A DNA stretch of 64,000 bases from Bacteriovorax sp. BSW11_IV (GCF_000447755.1 NZ_AUNE01000025.1:1-64000); one strand, 5' to 3'; numbered from the stretch's first letter, positions 39,805-48,977 are shown. Translations and numbers: made by a program. Notes: generated by a model not told the origin, from the letters alone.

Positions 39805-41766
39805 ATGAGTCTTAAAAAGAAACTGGTGCTCGCTATTATGGGATCAATCCTTTTGGCCAGTTCAAGTATTTCGATTATTGTTTATGTTTATATGAAGAAA
39901 ACTGTGACTGATACTGTAAATTCTGAACTCGACGCAAAGGTTGAACAATATCGCAGCACAACTCTTGCGTACTACAAAAGTAATTACAATTCTCTGGGCA
40001 GCTCAATTCGAGTTGCGAGTGATCAGATTAATAGCACAACTACTGGTGTTGATGACACTCAAAAAATTAATATGAAAATCATTCATCAAACGAGTAATGA
40101 ACAGACAGACGTGACTATTGGGGCAATGAAAATTGATGGAAAAACTGTTTATCAAAATGATGAACTCATTGATCATATTGCTCATTTAACAGGAGGAGCG
40201 GTTACATTATTCCAAACAGTGGAAGAGGGACTTGTTCGAATTTCTACCAATATTAAAAAGGATGATGGGCAACGTGCAACTCGTACTTATATACCTAAAG
40301 ACAATCCTATCTATGAAAAAATTATGAGTGGTGAAGATTACTACGGAAGAGCATTTGTTATAAATGAATGGTATCTCTCGATTTATCGCCCTATTAAAGT
40401 TGATGGAAAAATTATTGGAGCAATCTTTGTTGGGAAGGCCGAAAGTAATTTGAATGAACTTAAAGATGAAATTCGTAAGCAAAAATTTGGTGAAACAGGA
40501 TACGCTTATATTGTCGATTACGATGGAAAGTTGATTGTTCATAACTCTATCGAAGGAAAATCTCTATATGATCTTCCAGATGCTGATGGAAAGATGTTTT
40601 TTCAAGAAATGCATACGATGAAAAATGGCATCCATACATACAATTGGAAACACCCCACAACGAATTCTATCTCTAAAAAAACAGTGGCCTTCAAATCAAT
40701 TGATGAAATGCGCTGGATGATTGTCGCTGGTATGGATCACTCAGAAATGTATGAGCCAATTAATAGACTAGAAGTTTTTATTGTTCTAGTAACTGTCGGT
40801 ATCTTGATAATAGGTTTTTTTCTATCGCTATATTTGCAAAAAACAATTTCTGGCCCATTAATTAGTGCAACTGAATCATTAACGAAAACAAGCTCAAAGG
40901 TTGATAATTCAATTGAGATAATCTTTAAACAAAGTAATGTCTTAAAAGATGGGACAACAAATCAGGCGAGTAGTTTGACTGAAACCTCACATAGTATAGA
41001 TTTTATTAAAAATTCTATCGAAGATAATAATAGAGCTATTGAAAAATCTGTTGAAAGCGTCAGAAAGGGAATTGGCGCAACTGTTTCTGGAAAAGAGGCC
41101 GTTGATCAAATGATTGCTGCTATTCAAGAAATTGAAGTTTCAAACCACGATGTTGTGGCCCAAATTCAATCATCGACTGAAAAGATGAATGCTATTACAC
41201 AAATCATCACTGAAATTGCTGAAAAAGCAAATGTCATCAACGATATTGTTTTCCAAACAAAGCTGCTTTCCTTTAACGCTTCGGTAGAGGCGGCGAGGGC
41301 AGGGGTGCACGGCAAAGGTTTTTCCATTGTTGCAGAAGAAGTAGGAAATCTTGCTAATATGTCAGGGCAGTCGGCGAGTGAGATTCAAGCGCTATTGAAT
41401 GATGGAATTGCAAAGGTTGAGGAACTCGCCATGGCCAATAAAGTAGAAATGGAGCGAATTATTAAACAGAGTTCTGAAAAAATAAATCGCGGTATCCTTG
41501 TCGCAAGATCGTGCCAAGATGAACTAAATGGCATTGCCACAACGATTGGCGAAAGTGGAGAAATATCTAAAAATGTTATGGAAGCTTCCCACGGGCAATT
41601 TCAGAGTATATCTGAGATCAATGAAGCTGTTTTTAGATTAAATGAAATAACAAATAAAAACTTAGAAGTTTCAGATGAGACAAGTATGTCAGCAACAGGT
41701 CTAAAAAACGAATCTCAGAGTCTAAAAGGTGCTATCAACGAAGTTGTGACTGCTATCTTCGGATAA
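39805..41766 (+). CDS. Methyl-accepting chemotaxis protein with periplasmic Cache sensor
   Basis: 653 residues: TM1 about 7-29; a periplasmic Cache_3/Cache_2-type sensor (about 30-310) with YYGRAFVINEWYLSIYRPI and GETGYAYIVDYDGKL; TM2 about 322-345, then a short HAMP-like start (KTISGPLISATESL). The signalling hairpin tip is intact: NDIVFQTKLLSFNASVEAARAG then GFSIVAEEVGNLA. It reports a small ligand to CheA/CheW. SD GGAG. Single gene closed by the terminator at 41765. Ligand unknown. Confidence 0.95.
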   Translation: MSLKKKLVLAIMGSILLASSSISIIVYVYMKKTVTDTVNSELDAKVEQYRSTTLAYYKSNYNSLGSSIRVASDQINSTTTGVDDTQKINMKIIHQTSNEQTDVTIGAMKIDGKTVYQNDELIDHIAHLTGGAVTLFQTVEEGLVRISTNIKKDDGQRATRTYIPKDNPIYEKIMSGEDYYGRAFVINEWYLSIYRPIKVDGKIIGAIFVGKAESNLNELKDEIRKQKFGETGYAYIVDYDGKLIVHNSIEGKSLYDLPDADGKMFFQEMHTMKNGIHTYNWKHPTTNSISKKTVAFKSIDEMRWMIVAGMDHSEMYEPINRLEVFIVLVTVGILIIGFFLSLYLQKTISGPLISATESLTKTSSKVDNSIEIIFKQSNVLKDGTTNQASSLTETSHSIDFIKNSIEDNNRAIEKSVESVRKGIGATVSGKEAVDQMIAAIQEIEVSNHDVVAQIQSSTEKMNAITQIITEIAEKANVINDIVFQTKLLSFNASVEAARAGVHGKGFSIVAEEVGNLANMSGQSASEIQALLNDGIAKVEELAMANKVEMERIIKQSSEKINRGILVARSCQDELNGIATTIGESGEISKNVMEASHGQFQSISEINEAVFRLNEITNKNLEVSDETSMSATGLKNESQSLKGAINEVVTAIFG

Positions 41767-41808
41767 TATTTAAGTCTAGTCTCATAACGTGAGACTAGAC
41801 AAAATATT
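41765..41808. terminator. Bidirectional terminator
   Basis: Perfect 11-bp stem GTCTAGTCTCA/TGAGACTAGAC with loop TAACG, flanked by AATATTT and AAATATT that extend the stem past a small internal loop. It lies between the chemoreceptor and the convergent TetR gene. Confidence 0.85.
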
Positions 41809-42358
41809 CTTTAAGTATCAATTTGAAAAATGTTTTTGAGATTTTTTTATAATGAGAGATATCTTCTATAAGTAATGTATGGACCATTAATCCGCAAAAA
41901 TGCATATCAATCATCCGACAGGCTTCATCTAGTCTTGATTTAGATATCTTTATATCAAACTTTTTTTGATAAACTTGGGCCCATTCATTAATCGTTCTTT
42001 GCATCCATTCTTGCATAATTGTTTTATATTTCTTGTCAGTAAAAGTGTTACTTAAGAAGTATAGCAGTGAGCTGTACAGAACTTTCTGCTCATCAAAATC
42101 ATCAAAAGCAAAATCTATGAGCACAATATGGAAGTGATTGATGTCCTTGAAGTCGAGTTCGCCAAAGGCCACAGTCAGTTCTGTCGTTATCTTTTCGGCC
42201 ACTGCTAAAAAAATGTCATCAATACTGTCAAAATGATGATAAATTCCACCTTTTGATAGACCACTTATTTCTACCAGTCGAGCTGTGGTTAAAGATTTAT
42301 GCCCTTCTTTTGAAAGAATCGCTAATGCTGAATTGATGATGAGTTGTCTTGTGTCCAT
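41795..42358 (-). CDS. TetR-family transcriptional regulator
   Basis: 187 residues with an N-terminal TetR HTH (TTARLVEISGLSKGGIYHHFDSIDDIF) and a helical effector domain. A GACC-N4-GGTC-centred palindrome lies just upstream of its start (42372-42393), a form common among TetR operators, so autoregulation is likely. The forward neighbour, an outer-membrane-barrel gene, lies about 190 bases away and could be a target. Ligand unknown. Confidence 0.88.
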   Translation of the reverse strand: MDTRQLIINSALAILSKEGHKSLTTARLVEISGLSKGGIYHHFDSIDDIFLAVAEKITTELTVAFGELDFKDINHFHIVLIDFAFDDFDEQKVLYSSLLYFLSNTFTDKKYKTIMQEWMQRTINEWAQVYQKKFDIKISKSRLDEACRMIDMHFCGLMVHTLLIEDISHYKKISKTFFKLILKEYFV

Positions 42359-42371
42359 GAATTGGATTGTA

Positions 42372-42393
42372 GCACCGACCGTTTGGTCTGTGC
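42372..42393. promoter_or_regulatory. TetR operator candidate
   Basis: GCACCGACC-GTTT-GGTCTGTGC pairs at 8 of 9 positions and stands out as GC-rich in an AT-rich gap, 14 bases upstream of the TetR start codon. Confidence 0.6.
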
Positions 42394-42551
42394 AAGTTTA
42401 AAAATCAAGAACTCTAAAGTTATGCCTAATTAAACAACACTGCCCAAAAATTGATTATTCCAACACATCTTTAAGTTACTGTTATTTCGTGTTCTTTCTG
42501 GCACATACATTGCTCTGTTATTTGAAACAGAATATTTTGCGGGGGCATAAA

Positions 42552-43391
42552 ATGAAATTCAATCTATTACTGACTTCTTTTTTCTTAACATTAAACGTTT
42601 TCGCTATCGACTATTCAAAGTACGACGAGGCGTTGAGAAATATTCAAGACCCTGATCTTAAAAAGGCCTTAATTGAAAAAATGTCCAGCGAGATAGCAGA
42701 ATCTTTGAAAGAAGCTCAATCACACAATGTTGATACTGATGTTTCTAATACAGAAAATTCTTCAGATACACAATTAGGTCCAAAAATTGAAAGAGAGGTG
42801 GCCACAATATCAACAGTATCAGAAGAGTCAGAAAAAATTAATGTCGTTAAAGATGGTTTTACAAAAGTAGAAACATTTGAAGAAACGCAAGACCTGAAAT
42901 TTAACCTAGGGATAATTGGTGTCGCAAATAAGTACAAGATCGATAATACAGATATTAACTTTATCGGATCAAATTTAAGTGTTGGTTTAACAAAGAATAT
43001 TTTACAACACAAACTACGTGGCCATTTGAATTACTTCAAAACTAAAGGTGATTCAGCAGACTATGATGGGAATAAATATGACTTAGCCAGTTTGGGACTG
43101 GCCATCGATTATAAAGGAATTGGAATTGGTGCTTCTTATTCATACTTTGTAAGTGAATATGTGGGTCTAGGTGGATATATCAATTATTCAGAAGGGAAAC
43201 TCAAAGGAAAAATAAATGATGAATATTATTCATATGAAACATCTCTAATTGATTTTGGTGTGAGGCTCGATTTTCAAGTGAGTGCATGGAATCCTTATAT
43301 TGCTATTGGTCCTTCATTTATTTCGGCAGATGGTGATGAAACATATCGTGGAATGAGTGCCTATGTAGGTCTTATTAATTTTGAATTCTAA
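42552..43391 (+). CDS. Probable outer-membrane beta-barrel protein
   Basis: 279 residues from the ATG at 42552, which has GGGGG upstream and gives a clean signal peptide (1-18, ending VFA); the frame is open further upstream without an SD. An N-terminal charged helical region (about 20-110) is followed by alternating amphipathic strands from about 115 to the end (LGIIGVANKYKI, LSVGLTKNIL, GIGIGASYSYFV, IDFGVRLDFQV, AYVGLINFEF), ending in Phe as many barrels do. It is followed by a lipoprotein gene with 16 bases between them. No family recognised. Confidence 0.6.
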   Translation: MKFNLLLTSFFLTLNVFAIDYSKYDEALRNIQDPDLKKALIEKMSSEIAESLKEAQSHNVDTDVSNTENSSDTQLGPKIEREVATISTVSEESEKINVVKDGFTKVETFEETQDLKFNLGIIGVANKYKIDNTDINFIGSNLSVGLTKNILQHKLRGHLNYFKTKGDSADYDGNKYDLASLGLAIDYKGIGIGASYSYFVSEYVGLGGYINYSEGKLKGKINDEYYSYETSLIDFGVRLDFQVSAWNPYIAIGPSFISADGDETYRGMSAYVGLINFEF

Positions 43392-43407
43392 TTTAATGAG
43401 GATTGTC

Positions 43408-44205
43408 ATGAGAAATATTTTTCTAATCACTTCTTTGCTTAGTCTTGTGAGCTGTGCTTCCTTAAACGGAAGAGAGAGAATCGCTGATTTAGTGAATATA
43501 CAACCATCTGAGAAATATACGAGAGAATATATTTTGAATCTCTATGGCAGTCCAAATTATACAAAGGTAGAGGACCAAAAAAGAGTTGATATTTATACGA
43601 TAGATAAGATTCAAAAGAATAAGGTCTTATGCAGAAATATCGAAGTTAGTTATGAGAGTAATCAACTTGTTAAGTCTAGAGATATTTCAGAGATCTCTGT
43701 TGATCTTCATGAAAGATGTATGAAGTTTGCGTTAAAAAAATCAAAGAAGAACTTTAAGAATTTTAATAAGATTAATGAAATGACTTCTAGAGAAGATTTA
43801 ATTTATAACGTTGGTGCACCTGCAAGTATTTTCCTAAATGGTGATTATAAATATGAAGTTGTTGCAAAAAAAGGTGCTATCGTAGATTGTAAAGATTTTC
43901 GCATAGTTTTTGATAAGAACATTATTTTTAAAATTATCGATATTTCTACAAATGATACACAAATTCGTTGTAATAGGATTGCCTATGGTCATGCTGAGAA
44001 TTTGAGATCACAGCATGACATTATTTCAGGATTATTGTTCGGCCAAAAAGAGCGCCATTCTGCTTCAAAAGGTCCTCTTTTTGATAAAGGCCTAGACAAT
44101 AGTTGTCAGTGTCCAAATGATCGTGCAAGTGATGGTTCAAGATGTGGAAACCGAAGTGCTTATTATAGAAATGGAGGACTAGCTCCTGTTTGCTACTCTT
44201 TCTAA
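43408..44205 (+). CDS. Lipoprotein with two SmpA/BamE-like repeats
   Basis: 265 residues from the ATG at 43408 (GAGGA six bases upstream). The lipobox is SLVSCAS (Cys 16). Two segments resemble BamE/SmpA small modules: YTREYILNLYGSPNYTKVED near 40-60 and TSREDLIYNVGAPASIFLNG near 128-148, each with the Leu-G-x-P turn. The C-terminus is Cys-rich (SCQCPNDRASDGSRCG). It follows the barrel gene and may be an assembly partner; that is inference. Its stop shares four bases with the convergent LysE gene. Confidence 0.55.
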   Translation: MRNIFLITSLLSLVSCASLNGRERIADLVNIQPSEKYTREYILNLYGSPNYTKVEDQKRVDIYTIDKIQKNKVLCRNIEVSYESNQLVKSRDISEISVDLHERCMKFALKKSKKNFKNFNKINEMTSREDLIYNVGAPASIFLNGDYKYEVVAKKGAIVDCKDFRIVFDKNIIFKIIDISTNDTQIRCNRIAYGHAENLRSQHDIISGLLFGQKERHSASKGPLFDKGLDNSCQCPNDRASDGSRCGNRSAYYRNGGLAPVCYSF

Positions 44206-44858
44206 TTTACTAAATTAAGCTTGCTAAGTGCAAGCTTAATTCCAAATGCCAATAAAGCTGTACCCGAAATTGCTTCAATCGCACTTCGAATCTTTTTATT
44301 CTGTAATTGATCTTTAAAAAAAGCAACAAAAACCCCTATGAAATAAAGCCAAAAAAAGCTCATCATAATATGAATTATAGCAAGCCCCATAGTCTGAAAA
44401 AAGATATTACCGTTGGAACTCGTAAATTGAGGTAAAAAGGTTAAGTAAAAAACAGCAACTTTAGGATTTAAAATATTTGTTAGAAGTCCTCTTTTAAATT
44501 CATTTTTCAATGAATTCATCGGATTTATTTTTAATGAATCTTTATCAAAGAGATGATCTCCTCTGTAGGCTTCATAAAGACCTTTAAATCCAAGATAGAT
44601 TAAATATCCCGCGCCTATATATTTCATAAGCGTGAACAATGACTGCGAGCTTGATATAATGGCCGAGATTCCAATTGAGGATAGTAGGGCATGGAAAAAT
44701 AGGCCCGAGCAAATGCCTAAAATAGAGGCGATCAGAATTTTCTTTTGACCAGAAAGGGAGCTTTTCAATACTAATGCAGTATCTGCACCTGGAGTAATGG
44801 CCAGAATAAAACATAGAGTAGTAAAAGTCAGAAGTGAAGGAGTCAAAGTATTATCCAT
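44202..44858 (-). CDS. LysE/RhtB-family amino-acid exporter
   Basis: 218 residues with about six membrane helices and the family start FILAITPGADTALVLKSSLSGQKK (residues about 17-40), then GAGYLIYLGFKGL. The family exports amino acids such as homoserine, threonine or lysine. The last 12 codons contain a 12-bp hairpin (44213-44241) that probably ends transcription within the coding region. Substrate not predictable. Confidence 0.9.
   Translation of the reverse strand: MDNTLTPSLLTFTTLCFILAITPGADTALVLKSSLSGQKKILIASILGICSGLFFHALLSSIGISAIISSSQSLFTLMKYIGAGYLIYLGFKGLYEAYRGDHLFDKDSLKINPMNSLKNEFKRGLLTNILNPKVAVFYLTFLPQFTSSNGNIFFQTMGLAIIHIMMSFFWLYFIGVFVAFFKDQLQNKKIRSAIEAISGTALLAFGIKLALSKLNLVN
44213..44241. 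terminator. Inverted repeat inside the 3' end of the LysE gene
   Basis: AATTAAGCTTGC-TAAGT-GCAAGCTTAATT, a perfect 12-bp stem lying within coding sequence because the convergent genes overlap and leave no intergenic space. T-runs are poor, so termination efficiency is uncertain. Confidence 0.55.
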
Positions 44859-44896
44859 AAACCATTATTACCATAATTTTAGTTTTCATTTTAGTA

Positions 44897-45388
44897 TCAT
44901 TTAACAATTGCTATAAGATGACAAGCTAGATAGAGACCAATCCCGTAAGCAATATGGGCCATGAGACTTTTAAGGCGGTTATGCCAAGGATGTTGTGTTT
45001 TACTTGCAGCGATCCCAAATCCAAAGCACGGTTGCATAATTAAAAATGGGGCCACTAATGTTAAAAGTGCTATCATTAATGATAATGTTAAATTTGGCAT
45101 GACGAGGCAATTCACGTCTATTATAATTAATATCCCAGCAAATAGTATGCCGATTATATAGTGGGCCATTTGACCAACAAGTTGTTCATGGACAGCTGCG
45201 GGCATGTTCAAAATATTATTATGCTTGAAATGCCCTTTCGACATTAGAGAAATCCATCTCCCGAGTATTTTGTAATCAAGACCTTTAATATTAAAGAATG
45301 AACTCATTATGAGGGCCCACAGGTCCATGAACAATGTTGCAATTAGACCAACTATTAAAGACGATGCTAGGAAAGAAAAGAGACTCAT
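44897..45388 (-). CDS. DUF2938 membrane protein
   Basis: 163 residues from the ATG at 45388 (GGAGTTAAA upstream); the longer frame to 45418 would start in the promoter. There are about five membrane helices and DUF2938 landmarks: GLIATLFMDLWALIM, GRWISLMSKGHF and a C-terminal GFGIAASKTQHPWHNR. Function unknown. It is divergent from a MerR regulator, and its promoter has the long 19-bp spacer with a palindrome characteristic of MerR activation. Confidence 0.8.
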   Translation of the reverse strand: MSLFSFLASSLIVGLIATLFMDLWALIMSSFFNIKGLDYKILGRWISLMSKGHFKHNNILNMPAAVHEQLVGQMAHYIIGILFAGILIIIDVNCLVMPNLTLSLMIALLTLVAPFLIMQPCFGFGIAASKTQHPWHNRLKSLMAHIAYGIGLYLACHLIAIVK

Positions 45389-45416
45389 TTTAACTCCAGT
45401 ATGATATGTTAAAATC

Positions 45417-45447
45417 ATAATACAACTTCAAGTCAACTTGAGGTCAA
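45417..45447 (-). promoter_or_regulatory. MerR-type promoter: -35 TTGACC, 19-bp spacer, -10 TATTAT
   Basis: On the minus strand, TTGACC (45447-45442) and TATTAT (45422-45417) are separated by exactly 19 bp. The spacer region holds the near-palindrome ACCTCAAGT-TG-ACTTGAAGT (45444-45425, 8 of 9 pairs), similar to a SoxR box. This overlong spacer with an internal palindrome is the hallmark of MerR-activated promoters. It fires towards the DUF2938 gene. Confidence 0.78.
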
Positions 45448-45461
45448 GTAGGGAGATGAAA

Positions 45462-45845
45462 ATGATTGATATAAATGAGGTCTCAAAAAAGTCGGGTTTT
45501 GCTCCTTCTAAACTTCGCTATTACGAAGAAGTCGGCCTTATTAAATCAATAGGTCGCAAAGGCCTGAAGAGAATCTTCAATGAAAGTGTACTTTTGAATC
45601 TCTCTCTGATTTCTCTTGGTCAAGAAGTTGGATTTAGTCTTAAAGAGCTAAAGAATATGTTGGGATCGAATGGTCAATTTAAAATTAATCGTAATAAATT
45701 AATTGAGAAGGCCCATGAAATTGATTTGAAAATGAAGAAATTAAAGGCCGTTCGAGATGGATTACTGCATGCAAGTGCATGCCCTGAAAAATCTCATCTT
45801 GATTGTCCAAAATTTCAAAGCTATTTAAAGATTGCTAAGAAATAA
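45462..45845 (+). CDS. MerR-family transcriptional regulator
   Basis: 127 residues from the ATG at 45462 (AGGGAG six bases upstream). The winged HTH fits MerR (INEVSKKSGFAPSKLRYYEEVGLIKS), followed by the dimerisation helix and two cysteines (SACPEKSHLDCPKF). It lacks the four-Cys cluster motif of SoxR, although its operator resembles a SoxR box. It is close to the YhdM/PA-type MerR group. It probably activates the divergent DUF2938 gene. Inducer unknown, perhaps redox through the two cysteines. Confidence 0.88.
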   Translation: MIDINEVSKKSGFAPSKLRYYEEVGLIKSIGRKGLKRIFNESVLLNLSLISLGQEVGFSLKELKNMLGSNGQFKINRNKLIEKAHEIDLKMKKLKAVRDGLLHASACPEKSHLDCPKFQSYLKIAKK

Positions 45846-45848
45846 GAG

Positions 45849-46382
45849 TTATTTCTTATTTTGACTTGTGAGCTTATTAAGAATTCGTGAAATTCGTACT
45901 TTTAGAGAGCCTTCAGATTTCCCAAATTTCTTAGAGAGCTCTTTCAGTGAATTACCAAACATTTTAAATTCAATGAGAAGGGACGTTTCATCTTCTTTTA
46001 AAAAATCAAGGGCAACATTAAGGTCATGAATAATTTCAATTTCATCAATTGAAGAGGTCTTTAAATCTAAATAATCATTAAGCTCGATACTTTCAGTTTT
46101 AAAGAGATTCTTTTCTTTCCTTAAATAATCAATATAGCGACTATAGCAAATCGTCTTTATCCAAGATGAGCACCCAAGTTGTTCATCAAAGATAGGCATT
46201 GATTGCCATAAGGAGAGTAGGCTGTTTTGTATGATATCTTCCTGGATCTCTGAAGAAAATTTATGGAAGCTTGCGGGGTAAAAAGCAAATTTTTCACTTT
46301 TAAGTAAAGTTGTTAAGGTCTCGAAATTTTGAGTTTCTTTGGTGTCTTTTAAAACTTCACACCAATTAATTTTTTTGTTCAA
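45849..46382 (-). CDS. ECF-type RNA polymerase sigma factor
   Basis: 177 residues from a TTG start with AAGG upstream. Region 2 is at about 40-95 (IQEDIIQNSLLSLWQ, WIKTICYSRYIDYLRKEK) and region 4 at about 120-170 (LKELSKKFGKSEGSLKVRISRIL). Region 3 is missing, as in ECF factors. No anti-sigma gene is adjacent: the neighbours are MerR (convergent) and the divergent peroxidase lipoprotein gene, a possible target. Confidence 0.88.
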   Translation of the reverse strand: MNKKINWCEVLKDTKETQNFETLTTLLKSEKFAFYPASFHKFSSEIQEDIIQNSLLSLWQSMPIFDEQLGCSSWIKTICYSRYIDYLRKEKNLFKTESIELNDYLDLKTSSIDEIEIIHDLNVALDFLKEDETSLLIEFKMFGNSLKELSKKFGKSEGSLKVRISRILNKLTSQNKK

Positions 46383-46436
46383 AAAAATGTAACCTTTTTC
46401 TTCGTGGGCCGTATAAGTAGTAAAAATGGAGATTTT

Positions 46437-47489
46437 ATGAAAATTATACTTCTTTTACCCTTATTCGCAATGGTTTCATGTTCAAGTCCTAAATTTGTAG
46501 AAGACAATACTGAAGTTGGAAATACTTTCAAACAGGCCAAGGAAGAGTTTAGAAATGGTCTTAATGGTATTACGTATTTTGGTGATAAAAGACCTTCTGA
46601 TGAAATTATTGACCTTGGAACAAAGTTATTCTTTGAAACAAGACTAAGTCAAAATGGAACTGTCAGTTGTTCTCGTTGTCACTTACCACAATTACATTTT
46701 AGTGATGGGCTAGAGAAATCACGAGGAACTGAAGATAGACAAGCACCTAGAAATGCTCAAACTGTATTAAATACAGCAGGGCAGTTCCTACAGCACTGGA
46801 TTGGAGATCGTGAAAGTGTTGAAGCTCAGGCCATTCATTCATTTACTGTAAAAGTTCCTTTTGCTCTTAAAGATCATGCAGAACTTAGAGAGAAGCTTAT
46901 TTCTGCAAATTACAGTGATCTTTTCAAGAAGGCCTATCATGGATTAGATATTAAAAAAAGTGATCCTAAATTAGTTGCTGAAAAAACCGCCTTTGCTATC
47001 GGTGCCTATGAAAGAACTCTTGTCGGCCCAGCTCGTTTTGATGATTTTTTAGCAGGCAATATTACCGTACTTGATTCAAAAGAATTGAGGGGGCTAAAAA
47101 AATTCATGGAATTTGGCTGTAGCTCTTGTCACAGTGGAGAACTTGTTGGTGGGGAAATGTTCCAAAAGTTTGGAGTGGCGCATGATTATTGGAAATTTAC
47201 AGGGTCAAAAAATGTAGATCTTGGAAGATTTCTTTTAACAAAAGATGAGAATGATAAATATTATTTCAAAGTTCCACCTTTGAGAAATGTAATCTATACG
47301 GCACCATACTTTCACGATGGTAGTGTTAATGATTTAGAAGAAGCTATTCGCATTATGGGGAAAGTACAATTAGATCTGGACTTAACAAAAGATGATATTA
47401 GTGATTTGAAATCTTTCCTCGGAAGTTTGTCGACAAAAGGGGAATATTTAGAGAAACTTAAAGTTGTGCCAAATCTTCCGCACAAATAG
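46437..47489 (+). CDS. Di-haem cytochrome c peroxidase (CcpA/MauG family) lipoprotein
   Basis: 350 residues from the ATG at 46437 (GGAG upstream). The signal ends at MVSCSS, a lipobox. Two haem c sites are visible: CSRCH (about 81-85) and CSSCH (about 232-236). Other landmarks are LGTKLFFETRLSQNGTVSC, FTVKVPFALKDH, and VPPLRNVIYTAPYFHDG, which carries the conserved His. The family reduces periplasmic hydrogen peroxide or carries out MauG-type oxidations. It is followed by a membrane-protein gene seven bases later. The divergent ECF sigma gene may control it. Confidence 0.93.
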   Translation: MKIILLLPLFAMVSCSSPKFVEDNTEVGNTFKQAKEEFRNGLNGITYFGDKRPSDEIIDLGTKLFFETRLSQNGTVSCSRCHLPQLHFSDGLEKSRGTEDRQAPRNAQTVLNTAGQFLQHWIGDRESVEAQAIHSFTVKVPFALKDHAELREKLISANYSDLFKKAYHGLDIKKSDPKLVAEKTAFAIGAYERTLVGPARFDDFLAGNITVLDSKELRGLKKFMEFGCSSCHSGELVGGEMFQKFGVAHDYWKFTGSKNVDLGRFLLTKDENDKYYFKVPPLRNVIYTAPYFHDGSVNDLEEAIRIMGKVQLDLDLTKDDISDLKSFLGSLSTKGEYLEKLKVVPNLPHK

Positions 47490-47496
47490 GAAATAA

Positions 47497-48027
47497 ATGA
47501 GAGCAAAACTATTGATGCTTTTTTTAGGGATTTCAATTAGCGCCTTGTTCTTAACAAGGCACTACGAATTACACCTAGGCAATCATAACCTTTCACTTGT
47601 ACTAAGTGTTATGGCGGCCACGCTCGCATTTGTTTTTGCTCTCGTCTTTTTTGTTCTAAGTTTCAATCACTGTACCTTTAGAAAGAACCTGTATTTGAAT
47701 ACTGATAAACTAGGGCTTTCAATGGTGGTGTCATTACTTGTGCTACAGGCAATGACGTATTTTGTTCATGTTGATGGAATGGAAAGTCACAATTGTCTTC
47801 AATATGTTGGTCTACAATTTGCTGCAGGTTTAGCATTAGGATTTTTATTTGTTCGCAAAGTAAAATTCTTGCATAAAAAATTACTTCTAAAGCAAATAAT
47901 GTGGGGGCTTTTCTTTGTAGCTTCAGGGATGCTTTTTTTGACTTGTGGATCAAATGCACTTGAGCATATATCGCTTTCTCATATCCTACCATTACTCATT
48001 TACAGTTTCATCATTTTCATCATCTGA
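47497..48027 (+). CDS. Membrane protein, unknown
   Basis: 176 residues with about five membrane helices (5-20, 32-58, 74-92, 104-118, 134-150, with a hydrophobic C-terminus). Histidines occur in loops (TRHYELHLGNHN, YFVHVDG). AGGAAATAA precedes the ATG. It directly follows the peroxidase and could pass electrons or haem to it, which is inference. Its last 36 bases overlap the convergent HExxH protein gene. Confidence 0.55.
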   Translation: MRAKLLMLFLGISISALFLTRHYELHLGNHNLSLVLSVMAATLAFVFALVFFVLSFNHCTFRKNLYLNTDKLGLSMVVSLLVLQAMTYFVHVDGMESHNCLQYVGLQFAAGLALGFLFVRKVKFLHKKLLLKQIMWGLFFVASGMLFLTCGSNALEHISLSHILPLLIYSFIIFII

Positions 48028-48921
48028 GAGCCAATTGTAGAGCTCATAGAGGCCATAAGTGGCCATAGTCCCTGTAGAAAGTAGAACTGTGAAAAAAGCA
48101 ATGTCTGATGTATGGCCACGATTTAAGTCATCATCAAGTCTATTTTGCTTGAAAGTCGCGTAGTCATATCTTTTATTTTTCCAATTGAGTTTTAAATAAT
48201 CAATTAGCTGATATTGATTTGCCTCTAGACTTATAAGAATCAACTTATATTCATTAGGATCAATTTTTCTTTTTAATTGTTCGGCCTTATCCCTTAGAAT
48301 ATCAAGTTCCTTTTGTGGAACGGCCGAAAGATAAAGCCATTCAGCAGAGATTGCACCCATTTCATCTAAAAAATTTGATCGTTCATATTCATTTTCATAA
48401 AATGTTTTTTTATAATCAGCGGGAGAGATATTTTTAGATTTTGCCAGAACTTGTTTCAGAGCGTGCTCCGTTTCATGGGCCAATGTTGAATAGGTTAAAA
48501 AACTATCTGCGAGTGATTTTAGTGAATAGACTCGTATTTCACCCGAAGATTTTTCTGTAGCAAAGGAATAGCTACCATTATGTGAGTCAGAATTTCTAAT
48601 ATACTCAGTTTCGCTTACAAGTTTTTTTAGCTCATTTGCTTGGGTCTCAGTTAGTGTCTCAGTTATTCTCATCAAATAGAGGTCAAATAATTTTTTTGCC
48701 TTTACCTGTGATGTCAGTTCATCATTATTTAAAAATGACAGGTCCATTCCTCGATAGAATCTCTCTTTGTAATTGAAAAATTTCTTGTTGCGTGAGAGGA
48801 AGAGCTCCTCAATTTTTATTTGGCAATCACTCTTGGCCGCAAAAGTTATTTGCGGTACTAAAATTGTTACCAAAAGGAACAATTGTCCAAAAAATGTACA
48901 TTTATTCTTTATATTATTCAT
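47992..48921 (-). CDS. Secreted or membrane-tethered protein with HExxH motif
   Basis: 309 residues with a Sec signal peptide (about 9-29, ending TFAA). LAHETEHAL gives H149-E150-x-x-H153, a zinc-peptidase motif; a downstream Glu in FLDEMGAISAEWLYL may be the third ligand. A C-terminal hydrophobic helix (about 277-295) and an acidic tail suggest tethering in the membrane. Second of three HExxH envelope proteins here. Its 3' end overlaps the forward gene by 36 bases. Activity is inferred from the motif. Confidence 0.58.
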   Translation of the reverse strand: MNNIKNKCTFFGQLFLLVTILVPQITFAAKSDCQIKIEELFLSRNKKFFNYKERFYRGMDLSFLNNDELTSQVKAKKLFDLYLMRITETLTETQANELKKLVSETEYIRNSDSHNGSYSFATEKSSGEIRVYSLKSLADSFLTYSTLAHETEHALKQVLAKSKNISPADYKKTFYENEYERSNFLDEMGAISAEWLYLSAVPQKELDILRDKAEQLKRKIDPNEYKLILISLEANQYQLIDYLKLNWKNKRYDYATFKQNRLDDDLNRGHTSDIAFFTVLLSTGTMATYGLYELYNWLSDDENDETVNE

Positions 48922-48977
48922 CTAAACCTGCTCATTTACCTATATTAAAGCAATGAGCATGCCAAGACTGCTAGTGA

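Noticed and set aside
39805-41766. Minus-strand open frames inside the Cache chemoreceptor gene
   Set aside because: They are antisense to a clear MCP with intact domains, have no SD and no family match.
45425-45845. Calling the MerR protein SoxR
   Set aside because: The operator resembles a SoxR box, but the protein lacks the four-Cys iron-sulphur motif and has only two spaced cysteines.
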